A DNA stretch of 5,987 nucleotides from Chitinophagaceae bacterium UBA2789. Lineage in GTDB: Bacteria; Bacteroidota; Bacteroidia; Chitinophagales; Chitinophagaceae. The notes below the pieces were generated by a model. That model was not told the origin of the DNA and ran no database searches. It saw nothing but the letters and a program-made list of their open reading frames with translations. Below are positions 1-5,987 of the stretch, piece after piece; the first letter of the stretch is position 1; each line of letters begins with the position of its first letter. Position numbers and translations under genes: made by a program. The DNA lies in the NCBI GenBank assembly GCA_002352145.1, contig DEHX01000038.1:1-5987 (forward strand). Direction: 5' to 3'.

Positions 1-542
1 ATATACCGCGGCTTCTCGTTTATTACGGCAGAGTCATCCCCATTGGTATGAAGCATAACAATTAGTGTAGAATCAGTCTTTCCGGTTTCTGCCAGTATTA
101 CTTTGCCGTTAAGCTCCAGTGAGTCAATATAACTGCCGGTAGAAAATGTATAGGTAAACTCTTTCAACGGATTTCCTTCTGTAAAGTCTTTAATTGAGTT
201 GCCAAAATTGATGGTATAGGTAGTATTTGCCTCCAGAGAGTCTTTTAGTTTTACAGTTACTGTTTTCAGCTTATAATCTACACCCGGCAGGCTTTGGGGT
301 AATGGGGATACCAACAGGTTTTCTGAAACGTTCTGGACATCTACAAATTCATCAAAAGTGAATATAATCTTATTGCCTTTAAAGTTCAGTGAAGAATCAC
401 CTGGTTCTGCTTTTAATAGAAGTGGAGGAATAGAGTCCCTGGGTCCGCCGGCGGGTGGTACAATATTGGCACATCCGGACAGCACCACCATTTGTTGTAT
501 GGCAGACAGGAGTATTAAACAGAATAATAAAAGCCGTTTCAT
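1..542 (-). CDS. Ig-like (Big_5 type) lipoprotein, 3' part missing
   Basis: Reading on the minus strand from ATG at 542-540, the frame stays open for 180 codons to the window edge, so the C-terminal part is missing. The product starts with MKR, a hydrophobic stretch (residues 4-21) and a lipobox LSGC with Cys24 as the likely lipidated residue, so it is a signal-peptidase-II lipoprotein of the cell envelope. After the cysteine comes a Pro/Gly-rich linker (ANIVPPAGGPRDSIPP), a start typical of Bacteroidota Ig-like proteins. Residues about 46-137 look like a Big_5 bacterial Ig-like domain: FTFDEFV, then a beta-rich stretch, TTYTINFGNSIKDFTEGN and the closing FTYTFSTG. No acidic run follows Cys24, so the known Bacteroidota surface-export signal is not evident and a periplasm-facing location is possible (inference). 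The molecular role of such proteins is not established. The gene lies 92 bases downstream of the helicase gene on the same strand. Confidence 0.87.
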   Translation of the reverse strand, partial: MKRLLLFCLILLSAIQQMVVLSGCANIVPPAGGPRDSIPPLLLKAEPGDSSLNFKGNKIIFTFDEFVDVQNVSENLLVSPLPQSLPGVDYKLKTVTVKLKDSLEANTTYTINFGNSIKDFTEGNPLKEFTYTFSTGSYIDSLELNGKVILAETGKTDSTLIVMLHTNGDDSAVINEKPRY

Positions 543-552
543 GGAATGGCTG

Positions 553-560
553 CAAACTTA
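553..560 (-). promoter_or_regulatory. Candidate Bacteroidota -7 promoter box
   Basis: On the minus strand the bases TAAGTTTG match the Bacteroidota -7 consensus TAnnTTTG at every fixed position. The box ends 10 bases before the lipoprotein ATG, so a transcript starting from it would have only a few leader bases. No TTG -33 element is seen at the usual distance. An eight-base degenerate match can arise by chance, so this is a weak call. Confidence 0.3.
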
Positions 561-594
561 ACTTCTTTCAGGCGATAGAGCCCTTATTATCCTT

Positions 595-621
595 AAAAAT
601 CCTGTTAACCTTACCCACAGG
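595..621 (-). terminator. Weak hairpin plus T-run after helicase gene
   Basis: On the minus strand, 13 bases after the helicase stop codon, CCTGT (621-617) can pair with ACAGG (605-601) across an 11-base loop, and ATTTTT follows. The five-pair stem is short and the loop is long, so this would be a poor intrinsic terminator. It is listed because position and T-run fit the end of the helicase transcript and because a -7-like box for the next gene follows it. Confidence 0.22.
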
Positions 622-634
622 TAGATAACTGGTC

Positions 635-3600
635 TTATTCTTCTTCTTCGATTTCGTGTAATTCAACAGCGAGATTGTTATTCTTTACAAAATTGCACCA
701 GTGGCAGGTTTCTTTGCCACAGCCAATATAAAATTCCCGGTTTTGAATTTTTTCCCAGGTGGTGGTTATTTGTTGGGTAACGGTGGTTATATCAGAAGGA
801 CTAATAACTACTTTTTCTTTTCGATAATTTTTCTTTTTGTCTGGTTCTACGAAGTCAAACTCTGTGCTCACCACTTTCCAGTCCTTCTGTTCGTAGTTAT
901 CTACCAGTATTTTATAAAAAACCGCCTGACGCCAGTAATCACCGCCATTGGGCTCTTTGTCATTAGGCCCTTTAAGTTTGTCTTTGGCTTTTTCATAATC
1001 ACCGGTTTTGTAGTCCACCACATTAACCGATTTACCATCGAATTCCAGTTTGTCCAAGGCTCCCCGGATGGGTACATTTTTATAAACTGTTTTGATACGG
1101 CGTTCGATAGCCACTATTTTGTTGAAGCTATTAATGTATGTATCATAGTAACCGGATGTTACCAATTCACCCTGCTCCATCCTTCGGGCAAACTGTTCCT
1201 TCGTAAAGCTTTCCCTGTGACGTTCCATATACCATTTAAAATCTGCAAAGAACTCTTCTTTTGAAGGGAACTGCTCTTTGCCCCCTTCCTGCATTTTACG
1301 GAACAGTCTTTCCAATGCATGATGGATGGCAGAACCAAATTCTGTGGCTTCATTTCGGGGAGATGGGATTCGGATTAAATTCTTAAAGTAAAATTCCAGC
1401 GGGCATTTCAGGTAATTGTTCAGGGCAGTTACATTCATCACAAACTTGTCTAATATACGGCTGATGAATTCCTCTTCTATCTTGTCAATTTCCGGGGCTT
1501 GTGCCTCAGCGAAACTTAGTGCTGCGAATTCGCTTACCACATCCGAATCAATGAAAACCTTTTCTACAGGTAAATTATGCCTGTCCTGTATTTCTGCAAT
1601 GAACATGGAAGGTTCCAGTTCCTTTGCATCATTCCTGAATTTACTATATGAGATGTACAGGTGCTGCTCTGCTCTTGTAAGTGCCACATAAAATAATCTT
1701 CTTAATTCTTCCTCATCTTTGGTGGCAGGCTGAGAAGAAAAAATAGTATCGGGAAGCTTATAACCGCCGCCGGGTTTTCTTTTCTTTTCCCAGAATACAG
1801 CGTTGCTTCCTGCCACAAACACATGTTCAAACTCCAGGCCTTTAGATCCGTGTGCCGTCATCAGGTTGATCCCTTTGTCACTACCGCTTACCTGCACCAG
1901 CGGAAGAGAAATATCTTCTTTTTCCATCAACTCGATAAGACTGACCAGGTCCTGAAGAGTGAGAAAAGGATTACGGCGGGTTTCTTCTTTTATAAAATCA
2001 AACAAGCCGGTAAGTACCTGCAACTGCCAGTGTTTGTCCGGGCTTTGCATAATATGCGATAATAATCCTGTTTCTCTTATAATATTCTCAAAAAGATGCT
2101 GTAGTGTTACGTTTGAAACATCAGCCAGCAGTTTTTCGGTTATGGAGGATGCTCTTTTCAACCCCTCATGCAGCCCGTTGCTGAAAAGATCTTTGGCAGG
2201 GGCGTTTGCTTTTTCGGTCAATGTTTGCCTGATTGAAGTGCTGTTGCCTGCAGCCTTTTTATCCGCTACTTCAATAGTCAGCTTGGCAATTTCAACAGGA
2301 GGTACGCCAAACCAGTCGAAGTGTAGTAATTCAAACAGCATTTCATCACCACTATAGGAGGTGTCATGTTCTGCAGCGAGGTATTTAAGCAGCAACACTA
2401 TTTTTTGAGCAAGCGGTAACTCCAATATGTTCAGGTTCCGTTTGCTGTAAACGGGGATATTGAGTTGTTTGAAGTATTGGGAAAGCTCCTCTCCATATTT
2501 ATTTTCCTTATAGATAATACCTATTCTGCCGGGTTGTATTCCCTGTGCTACCAACTGCTGTACTTTTTTTACAATTCCGATCATCTCCAGCCGCTGTGTT
2601 TCATATTCCAATATCAGCGGCTGATGCGTTAGTTGTTTCAGGGATTCTTTTGAAGAAAGCAATTCCTTGCTCAGCCCGGGAATTTGTTTTACCAGCCTTT
2701 CTTCATTCCGGTCAATCAGTGATTTGGATATATCCAGTATTGGCTGTACAGACCGATAATTGTTTGTCAGCACAACTGTGAGCAGGTCTTTTTGATAGCT
2801 GTCGGCAAACTGCAGCATGTTTTCAATGTTTGCCCCCTGAAACCGGTAAATGCTCTGGTCATCATCACCTACGACAAATACATTCGGTTTGTCCCAGTAA
2901 CTGATCAATAATTCCACCAGCCGATTTTGTGTGCCACTGGTATCCTGGTACTCATCCACCAGTATGTATTGAAATTTTTCCTGGTAATTCGCCAGCAGGT
3001 TTTTGTTTTCTTCAAATGCTTTGATCACCCAGTTGATCATATCATCAAAATCATAGCGGTTCTTCTTCCGCATCAGTTGCTGAAAATGGTCAAACTCATT
3101 CACTGCTGCCCGCAGCTTTTCCATTCTTTCTTTCTCTTCTTCGATCTTATCTTTTTTCAGGTCGCCTGCATTGAATTCTTTGTATTTTCTTTTGTAAACA
3201 AATTCATCCCTGTTGGGCAGGTCGGCAACGTATTCGTCAATTTTCTGGTTGATGAAGCCGGGTGTCCAGCCTTCCCTTTTCATATTGCTGAACAACTGCT
3301 GCAGGTTGTTTACTTCAAAGTACACATCACCGCGGTATCGTTTCAGTAAATGATTTTTGGGAAATGAATCAATCAGCGCTTTGAACAACTGAATTTTTTC
3401 GAGATCTGAAATGGGGTCCAATGCTGTTTTTTCAAAGAGGGAAAGGTTGTCCTGTATCACATCGTTGCAAAAGGCATGAAAAGTATAGATGTTCACTTTG
3501 TAGGCATCCGGCCCAATAAACTGCAATAATCTCTTTCGCATGGCCACCACACCGGCATCTGTGTAGGTAAGGCAAAGGATGTTTTCCGGCAATGCATCTG

Positions 3601-3775
3601 TATCCAGCAATATTTTGCCAATGCGGCTGGCGAGTATCTGGGTTTTACCGGTGCCCGGCCCCGCAATTACCATGACGGGCCCTTCGATGTTATTGACAGC
3701 CAGCTGCTGTTTTTCATTCAGCTTTTCAAATTCTTCAGCGAACTTTCTTTCTAATCTTTCTTTGTTAAAGGACAT
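635..3775 (-). CDS. UvrD/PcrA-type helicase fused to RecB-like Fe-S nuclease
   Basis: A complete 1046-residue cytoplasmic protein that should unwind DNA with ATP and cut it, probably in double-strand break processing. All superfamily 1A helicase motifs are visible: Q-motif near Q23; Walker A AGPGTGKT (38-45); Ia (about 66-83); Walker B VDEYQDT (273-279, D274/E275); III VVGDDDQSIYRFQGA (301-315); IV with R341; V MTAHGSKGLEF (639-649); VI FYVALTRAEQHLYIS with R701. The C-terminal PD-(D/E)XK nuclease has GxxxHxxLE (G814, H818, E822), D908 in GALDKL, DYK (921-923) and QxxxY (Q950, Y954), so it looks catalytically intact. Cys791 before the nuclease core and Cys1019, Cys1024, Cys1027 after it are placed like the iron-sulfur ligands of AddB and Cas4. 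Helicase-then-nuclease order and length resemble AdnA/AdnB; AddA or RecB kinship is also possible, so no symbol is given. The start is the first ATG, followed by a normal helicase N-terminus; no strong ribosome binding site precedes it. The tail is acidic (EIEEEE). Confidence 0.95.
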   Translation of the reverse strand: MSFNKERLERKFAEEFEKLNEKQQLAVNNIEGPVMVIAGPGTGKTQILASRIGKILLDTDALPENILCLTYTDAGVVAMRKRLLQFIGPDAYKVNIYTFHAFCNDVIQDNLSLFEKTALDPISDLEKIQLFKALIDSFPKNHLLKRYRGDVYFEVNNLQQLFSNMKREGWTPGFINQKIDEYVADLPNRDEFVYKRKYKEFNAGDLKKDKIEEEKERMEKLRAAVNEFDHFQQLMRKKNRYDFDDMINWVIKAFEENKNLLANYQEKFQYILVDEYQDTSGTQNRLVELLISYWDKPNVFVVGDDDQSIYRFQGANIENMLQFADSYQKDLLTVVLTNNYRSVQPILDISKSLIDRNEERLVKQIPGLSKELLSSKESLKQLTHQPLILEYETQRLEMIGIVKKVQQLVAQGIQPGRIGIIYKENKYGEELSQYFKQLNIPVYSKRNLNILELPLAQKIVLLLKYLAAEHDTSYSGDEMLFELLHFDWFGVPPVEIAKLTIEVADKKAAGNSTSIRQTLTEKANAPAKDLFSNGLHEGLKRASSITEKLLADVSNVTLQHLFENIIRETGLLSHIMQSPDKHWQLQVLTGLFDFIKEETRRNPFLTLQDLVSLIELMEKEDISLPLVQVSGSDKGINLMTAHGSKGLEFEHVFVAGSNAVFWEKKRKPGGGYKLPDTIFSSQPATKDEEELRRLFYVALTRAEQHLYISYSKFRNDAKELEPSMFIAEIQDRHNLPVEKVFIDSDVVSEFAALSFAEAQAPEIDKIEEEFISRILDKFVMNVTALNNYLKCPLEFYFKNLIRIPSPRNEATEFGSAIHHALERLFRKMQEGGKEQFPSKEEFFADFKWYMERHRESFTKEQFARRMEQGELVTSGYYDTYINSFNKIVAIERRIKTVYKNVPIRGALDKLEFDGKSVNVVDYKTGDYEKAKDKLKGPNDKEPNGGDYWRQAVFYKILVDNYEQKDWKVVSTEFDFVEPDKKKNYRKEKVVISPSDITTVTQQITTTWEKIQNREFYIGCGKETCHWCNFVKNNNLAVELHEIEEEE

Positions 3776-3836
3776 TTTTATCTGAACTTTTTTCTCTCTG
3801 ACAGGTTATTCCAACGAATTTAAATCAATAATCTGC
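3776..3836. promoter_or_regulatory. Divergent intergenic region between helicase and SRPBCC genes
   Basis: These 61 AT-rich bases must carry the 5' signals of both divergent genes unless promoters lie inside the opposite gene. On the minus strand TAAATTCG (3822-3815) matches the Bacteroidota -7 consensus TAnnTTTG except for one base and would leave a leader of about 39 bases for the helicase; no well-spaced TTG -33 element was found. An 8-base palindrome ATTTAAAT overlaps it at 3818-3825. No clear -7 box for the plus-strand gene and no strong Shine-Dalgarno sequence for either gene were found. The promoter role is inferred from position. Confidence 0.35.
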
Positions 3837-4334
3837 ATGCCGGCACATTCTATCAAAACTGTACAAAAGATCCCTGTTTCTTTAGAAAAGGCATGGGAGT
3901 TTTTCTCCAATCCTGCCAACCTGCAGGCCATTACCCCGGGCGATATGGGCTTTAAAATCATTTCCAAGCATCACGGTGAAAAAATGTATGCGGGTCAGTT
4001 GATTGAATACACAGTAAAACCGGTTTTGGGCATACCTGTTTACTGGATGACAGAAATAACCCAGGTAAAAGACAGGCAGTACTTTATTGATGAGCAACGT
4101 TTTGGCCCCTATGCGTTATGGCACCACCAGCATCATTTCAGGGAAATAGACGGCGGTGTTGAGATGACTGATATTATTCATTATAAAAACCCGCTGTGGT
4201 TTTTGGGCAAACTGGCCAATACTTTATTTGTGAAGAACAAATTGAATAATATTTTCAATTATCGGTTTCAAAAGGTAGAGGAATTGTTTGGCAAATGGCC
4301 CGGAGGCCAGCCCATTCAGGTTGAGATAAATTAA
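3837..4334 (+). CDS. SRPBCC-fold (START/Bet v1-like) ligand-binding protein
   Basis: A complete 165-residue protein with no signal peptide or membrane segment, so probably cytoplasmic. The layout fits the SRPBCC helix-grip fold: a first beta strand (residues 5-13), a helix region with SLEKAWEFFSNPANLQAITP (15-34), a central beta-rich part (about 38-118) and a long C-terminal helix (about 122-151). The opening pattern, polar residues then AWEFFSNPxNLxxITP, is characteristic of the family. A conserved-looking segment GPYALWHHQHHF (90-101) holds four histidines and is followed by ITHYKNP-like residues (113-120). Members bind hydrophobic small molecules in a cavity, but neither ligand nor reaction can be told from sequence; some relatives are loosely labelled polyketide cyclase or cell division inhibitor. 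The ATG at 3837 is the first in frame and puts the first strand at the N-terminus. The gene is alone on its strand, divergent from the helicase and convergent with the hexosaminidase gene. Confidence 0.85.
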   Translation: MPAHSIKTVQKIPVSLEKAWEFFSNPANLQAITPGDMGFKIISKHHGEKMYAGQLIEYTVKPVLGIPVYWMTEITQVKDRQYFIDEQRFGPYALWHHQHHFREIDGGVEMTDIIHYKNPLWFLGKLANTLFVKNKLNNIFNYRFQKVEELFGKWPGGQPIQVEIN

Positions 4335-4358
4335 TAGCTACTGACTACAGGCTTCCCA

Positions 4359-5987
4359 CTACTTAATCCCTGCTCTTTTTTTCAAGTCTGCCATCGGTAT
4401 AACCAATAACCGTCCAATCGGCTTATTATTTCGGTAAGTGATCATTTTAATGGCAGCAGCTTCCTTCGGAACCATCAGCGGCTCTTTGTAAACGGGGTAA
4501 AAATTATCGGGGAAAGAATTGTCGAAACTGTAATGGATAGACAGCCCTTCAATTTCAGTTTCCAGCTTAACCACTACCGTAGCTGTATCTTTTTTGGTTA
4601 TCGTTACAATAGGATCATATATACTGGGAGCATATTTTACCTGTGCCTGCTCAAACCGTTCAAAATGACGCTCTACTCTTGGCACAAAATCATTCCAGTT
4701 CCTCTTTTCTTTCGGACTCCACAGCGCTTCTGCAATGGCAAAAGCCCTTGGCCAGGTCATGTATTGAGCATGGCGCATATTGTACACCTGTTCGGTCCAC
4801 AGGTTGGCCTGTCCCCCCTTGATAAGCTTAGCGTCAGCCCCATTCGGAAGCGGTTCAAACTGGTAAGCTTTTTTCAGCCGTAGTGTAGCATAAACCGGTG
4901 GTTCAATAGAGGCATCTCCCTGCATATAATCTATGTAAGCAAAATCAGTAGGACTCATCACTACTTCATGTCCCATCTTCGCTGCTTCAATTCCTCCTTT
5001 CATTCCCCGCCAGCTCATTACAGCGGCATTGGGGGCAAGGCCACCCTGCAATATTTCATCCCAGCCGATCATTTTCTTTCCCTTGCTGTTAATGATCTTT
5101 TCCACCCTTTTTACAAAATAGCTTTGCACTTCGTCCAGGTCTTTCAGGTTTTCTTTCTGCATTAGGGCTTTTATCTGCTCATTTTTTTCCCAGAAATTTC
5201 TTGCTGTCTCATCACCCCCCATGTGGATGTAAGGAAAGGGAAACAGTTGCGCCACTTCGGTAAATACTTTATCTAAAAATTCATATGCTTTTTCATTAGC
5301 CGGGCAAATAGTGTTATCCAGCAGACCATAAAAGTGCTGACCGCCTCCCGGCCATACCATAAACCGGTCTCCGGGGCTTACATAATATTCGCCGGGTGTG
5401 CAGGACAACTCGGGATAAGAAGCCACAGCAGCAAGGCTATGTCCCGGCACATCAATCTCAGGAAGGATGTTGACGTATCTCTCTGCTGCATATTTCACTA
5501 ACTCTTTAATGTCATCGTGGGTATAGAAGCCGCCATAAGTGGCTTTTTCGCCGGGCTGTGGTTTGGGAAAAGTTCCAAAAGTGCCTGTTCTTTCTACCCG
5601 CCATGCCCCCACTTCAGTAAGTTTAGGTAAGCTTTTAATTTCTATGCGCCAGCCCTGGTCATCGGTGAGGTGCAGGTGCAATAAATTGAATTTATACTTC
5701 ACCATCTGGTCGATATAATCCTTCACCTGTGCTACGGTAAAGAAATGACGGGATACATCCAGCATCAAACCTCTCCAGCCAAAGCGGGGATGGTCTTCAA
5801 TGGTTACTATTGGCAAAGTCCATTCACTTACAGGTTTTTGTATTTCCGGGCTTTCAATTTGTTTTGGGAATAATTGCAGGAGTGTTTGAACACCATAAAA
5901 AATTCCTGCAGGTTCAATAGCAGTTAAAGAGATACCTGTAGCGGTTATTTTTAACCTGTACCCATCTTTGGGCATACCGGTTTCATT
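4359..5987 (-). CDS. GH20 beta-N-acetylhexosaminidase, 5' end missing
   Basis: A glycoside hydrolase family 20 exo-enzyme that removes terminal beta-linked GlcNAc or GalNAc from glycans such as chitin oligomers or glycoproteins. The frame is open to the right edge; the Met at 5975 is internal, since four in-frame residues (NETG) precede it and a GH20b N-terminal domain and signal peptide should lie outside. Numbering the visible 542 residues from the edge, the end of the 20b domain is seen (to about 42, with AGIFYGVQTLLQLFP), then the catalytic barrel from about 68: GWRG with substrate-binding R72, HLHLTDDQGWR (104-114), LPEIDVPGHS (175-184), HMGGDE with the catalytic pair D259/E260, W326 in SWRG, Y351/D353 and W397/E399 in LWTE. 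These fit the substrate-assisted mechanism. A beta-rich C-terminal module follows from about 458, resembling the Fn3-like domain of chitobiases. Periplasmic or surface location is inferred from family habit. The stop is TAG at 4361-4359. Confidence 0.95.
   Translation of the reverse strand, partial: NETGMPKDGYRLKITATGISLTAIEPAGIFYGVQTLLQLFPKQIESPEIQKPVSEWTLPIVTIEDHPRFGWRGLMLDVSRHFFTVAQVKDYIDQMVKYKFNLLHLHLTDDQGWRIEIKSLPKLTEVGAWRVERTGTFGTFPKPQPGEKATYGGFYTHDDIKELVKYAAERYVNILPEIDVPGHSLAAVASYPELSCTPGEYYVSPGDRFMVWPGGGQHFYGLLDNTICPANEKAYEFLDKVFTEVAQLFPFPYIHMGGDETARNFWEKNEQIKALMQKENLKDLDEVQSYFVKRVEKIINSKGKKMIGWDEILQGGLAPNAAVMSWRGMKGGIEAAKMGHEVVMSPTDFAYIDYMQGDASIEPPVYATLRLKKAYQFEPLPNGADAKLIKGGQANLWTEQVYNMRHAQYMTWPRAFAIAEALWSPKEKRNWNDFVPRVERHFERFEQAQVKYAPSIYDPIVTITKKDTATVVVKLETEIEGLSIHYSFDNSFPDNFYPVYKEPLMVPKEAAAIKMITYRNNKPIGRLLVIPMADLKKRAGIK

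Noticed and set aside
358..561. A 67-codon plus-strand frame antisense to the lipoprotein start.
   Set aside because: The minus-strand reading has a convincing lipobox and Big_5 features, so this frame is a shadow.
701..1264. A 187-codon open frame on the plus strand with a hydrophobic, Phe/Ile-rich translation that looks like a membrane protein.
   Set aside because: It lies antisense to the nuclease end of the helicase gene, where catalytic motifs clearly constrain the minus strand. The Phe-rich product is what antisense reading of Lys/Glu-rich codons gives.
3117..3160. A long pyrimidine-rich tract on the plus strand (purine-rich on the coding strand).
   Set aside because: It is explained by coding for a Lys/Glu-rich charged helix (residues about 206-220) of the helicase.
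2927..3349. A 140-codon plus-strand frame with hydrophobic stretches.
   Set aside because: It is antisense to the helicase 1A/1B region including Walker B, matches no recognised family, and has no start context.
635..3775. The helicase-nuclease as part of an anti-phage defence system.
   Set aside because: Neighbours are a lipoprotein, an SRPBCC protein and a glycosidase, with no methylase, ATPase partner, reverse transcriptase or mobile element. DNA repair is the simpler reading.
4296..4309. A perfect 5-pair hairpin TGGCC-CGGA-GGCCA near the end of the SRPBCC gene.
   Set aside because: It sits inside the coding region (Trp-Pro-Gly-Gly), and no T-run follows on either strand, so it is not supported as a terminator.

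Overview
The window suggests a member of the Bacteroidota, probably a Chitinophagaceae-like or related lineage. This is an inference from several signs. Gene starts lack clear Shine-Dalgarno sequences. There is a lipoprotein of the Big_5 Ig-like type that is common in that phylum. A Bacteroidota-style -7 box (TAnnTTTG) lies just ahead of one gene. The GH20 hexosaminidase and the helicase-nuclease also look like Bacteroidota proteins. Base composition is moderate in GC by eye. No RNA genes, CRISPR arrays, insertion sequences, phage genes or long repeats were seen.

Layout from left to right: (1) the N-terminal part of a minus-strand lipoprotein gene running off the left edge (1-542); (2) a 92-base gap with a weak terminator-like hairpin and a -7-like box; (3) a large complete minus-strand gene (635-3775) for a 1046-residue UvrD/PcrA-type helicase fused to a RecB/AddB-like PD-(D/E)XK nuclease with four candidate iron-sulfur cysteines; (4) a 61-base divergent intergenic region; (5) a complete plus-strand gene (3837-4334) for a small SRPBCC-fold protein; (6) a 24-base convergent gap; (7) a minus-strand GH20 beta-N-acetylhexosaminidase gene running off the right edge (4359-5987).

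The four genes do not form an obvious shared pathway. The helicase-nuclease should act in cytoplasmic DNA break processing. The lipoprotein and the hexosaminidase should act in the cell envelope, the latter on terminal GlcNAc/GalNAc residues of glycans. The SRPBCC protein has no assignable ligand. The window reads as an ordinary chromosomal housekeeping/envelope region. The most notable element is the single-chain helicase-nuclease, whose domain order and length recall the AdnAB subunits of mycobacteria and whose cysteine spacing differs from the usual AddB/Cas4 pattern. No convincing new multi-gene system is visible.
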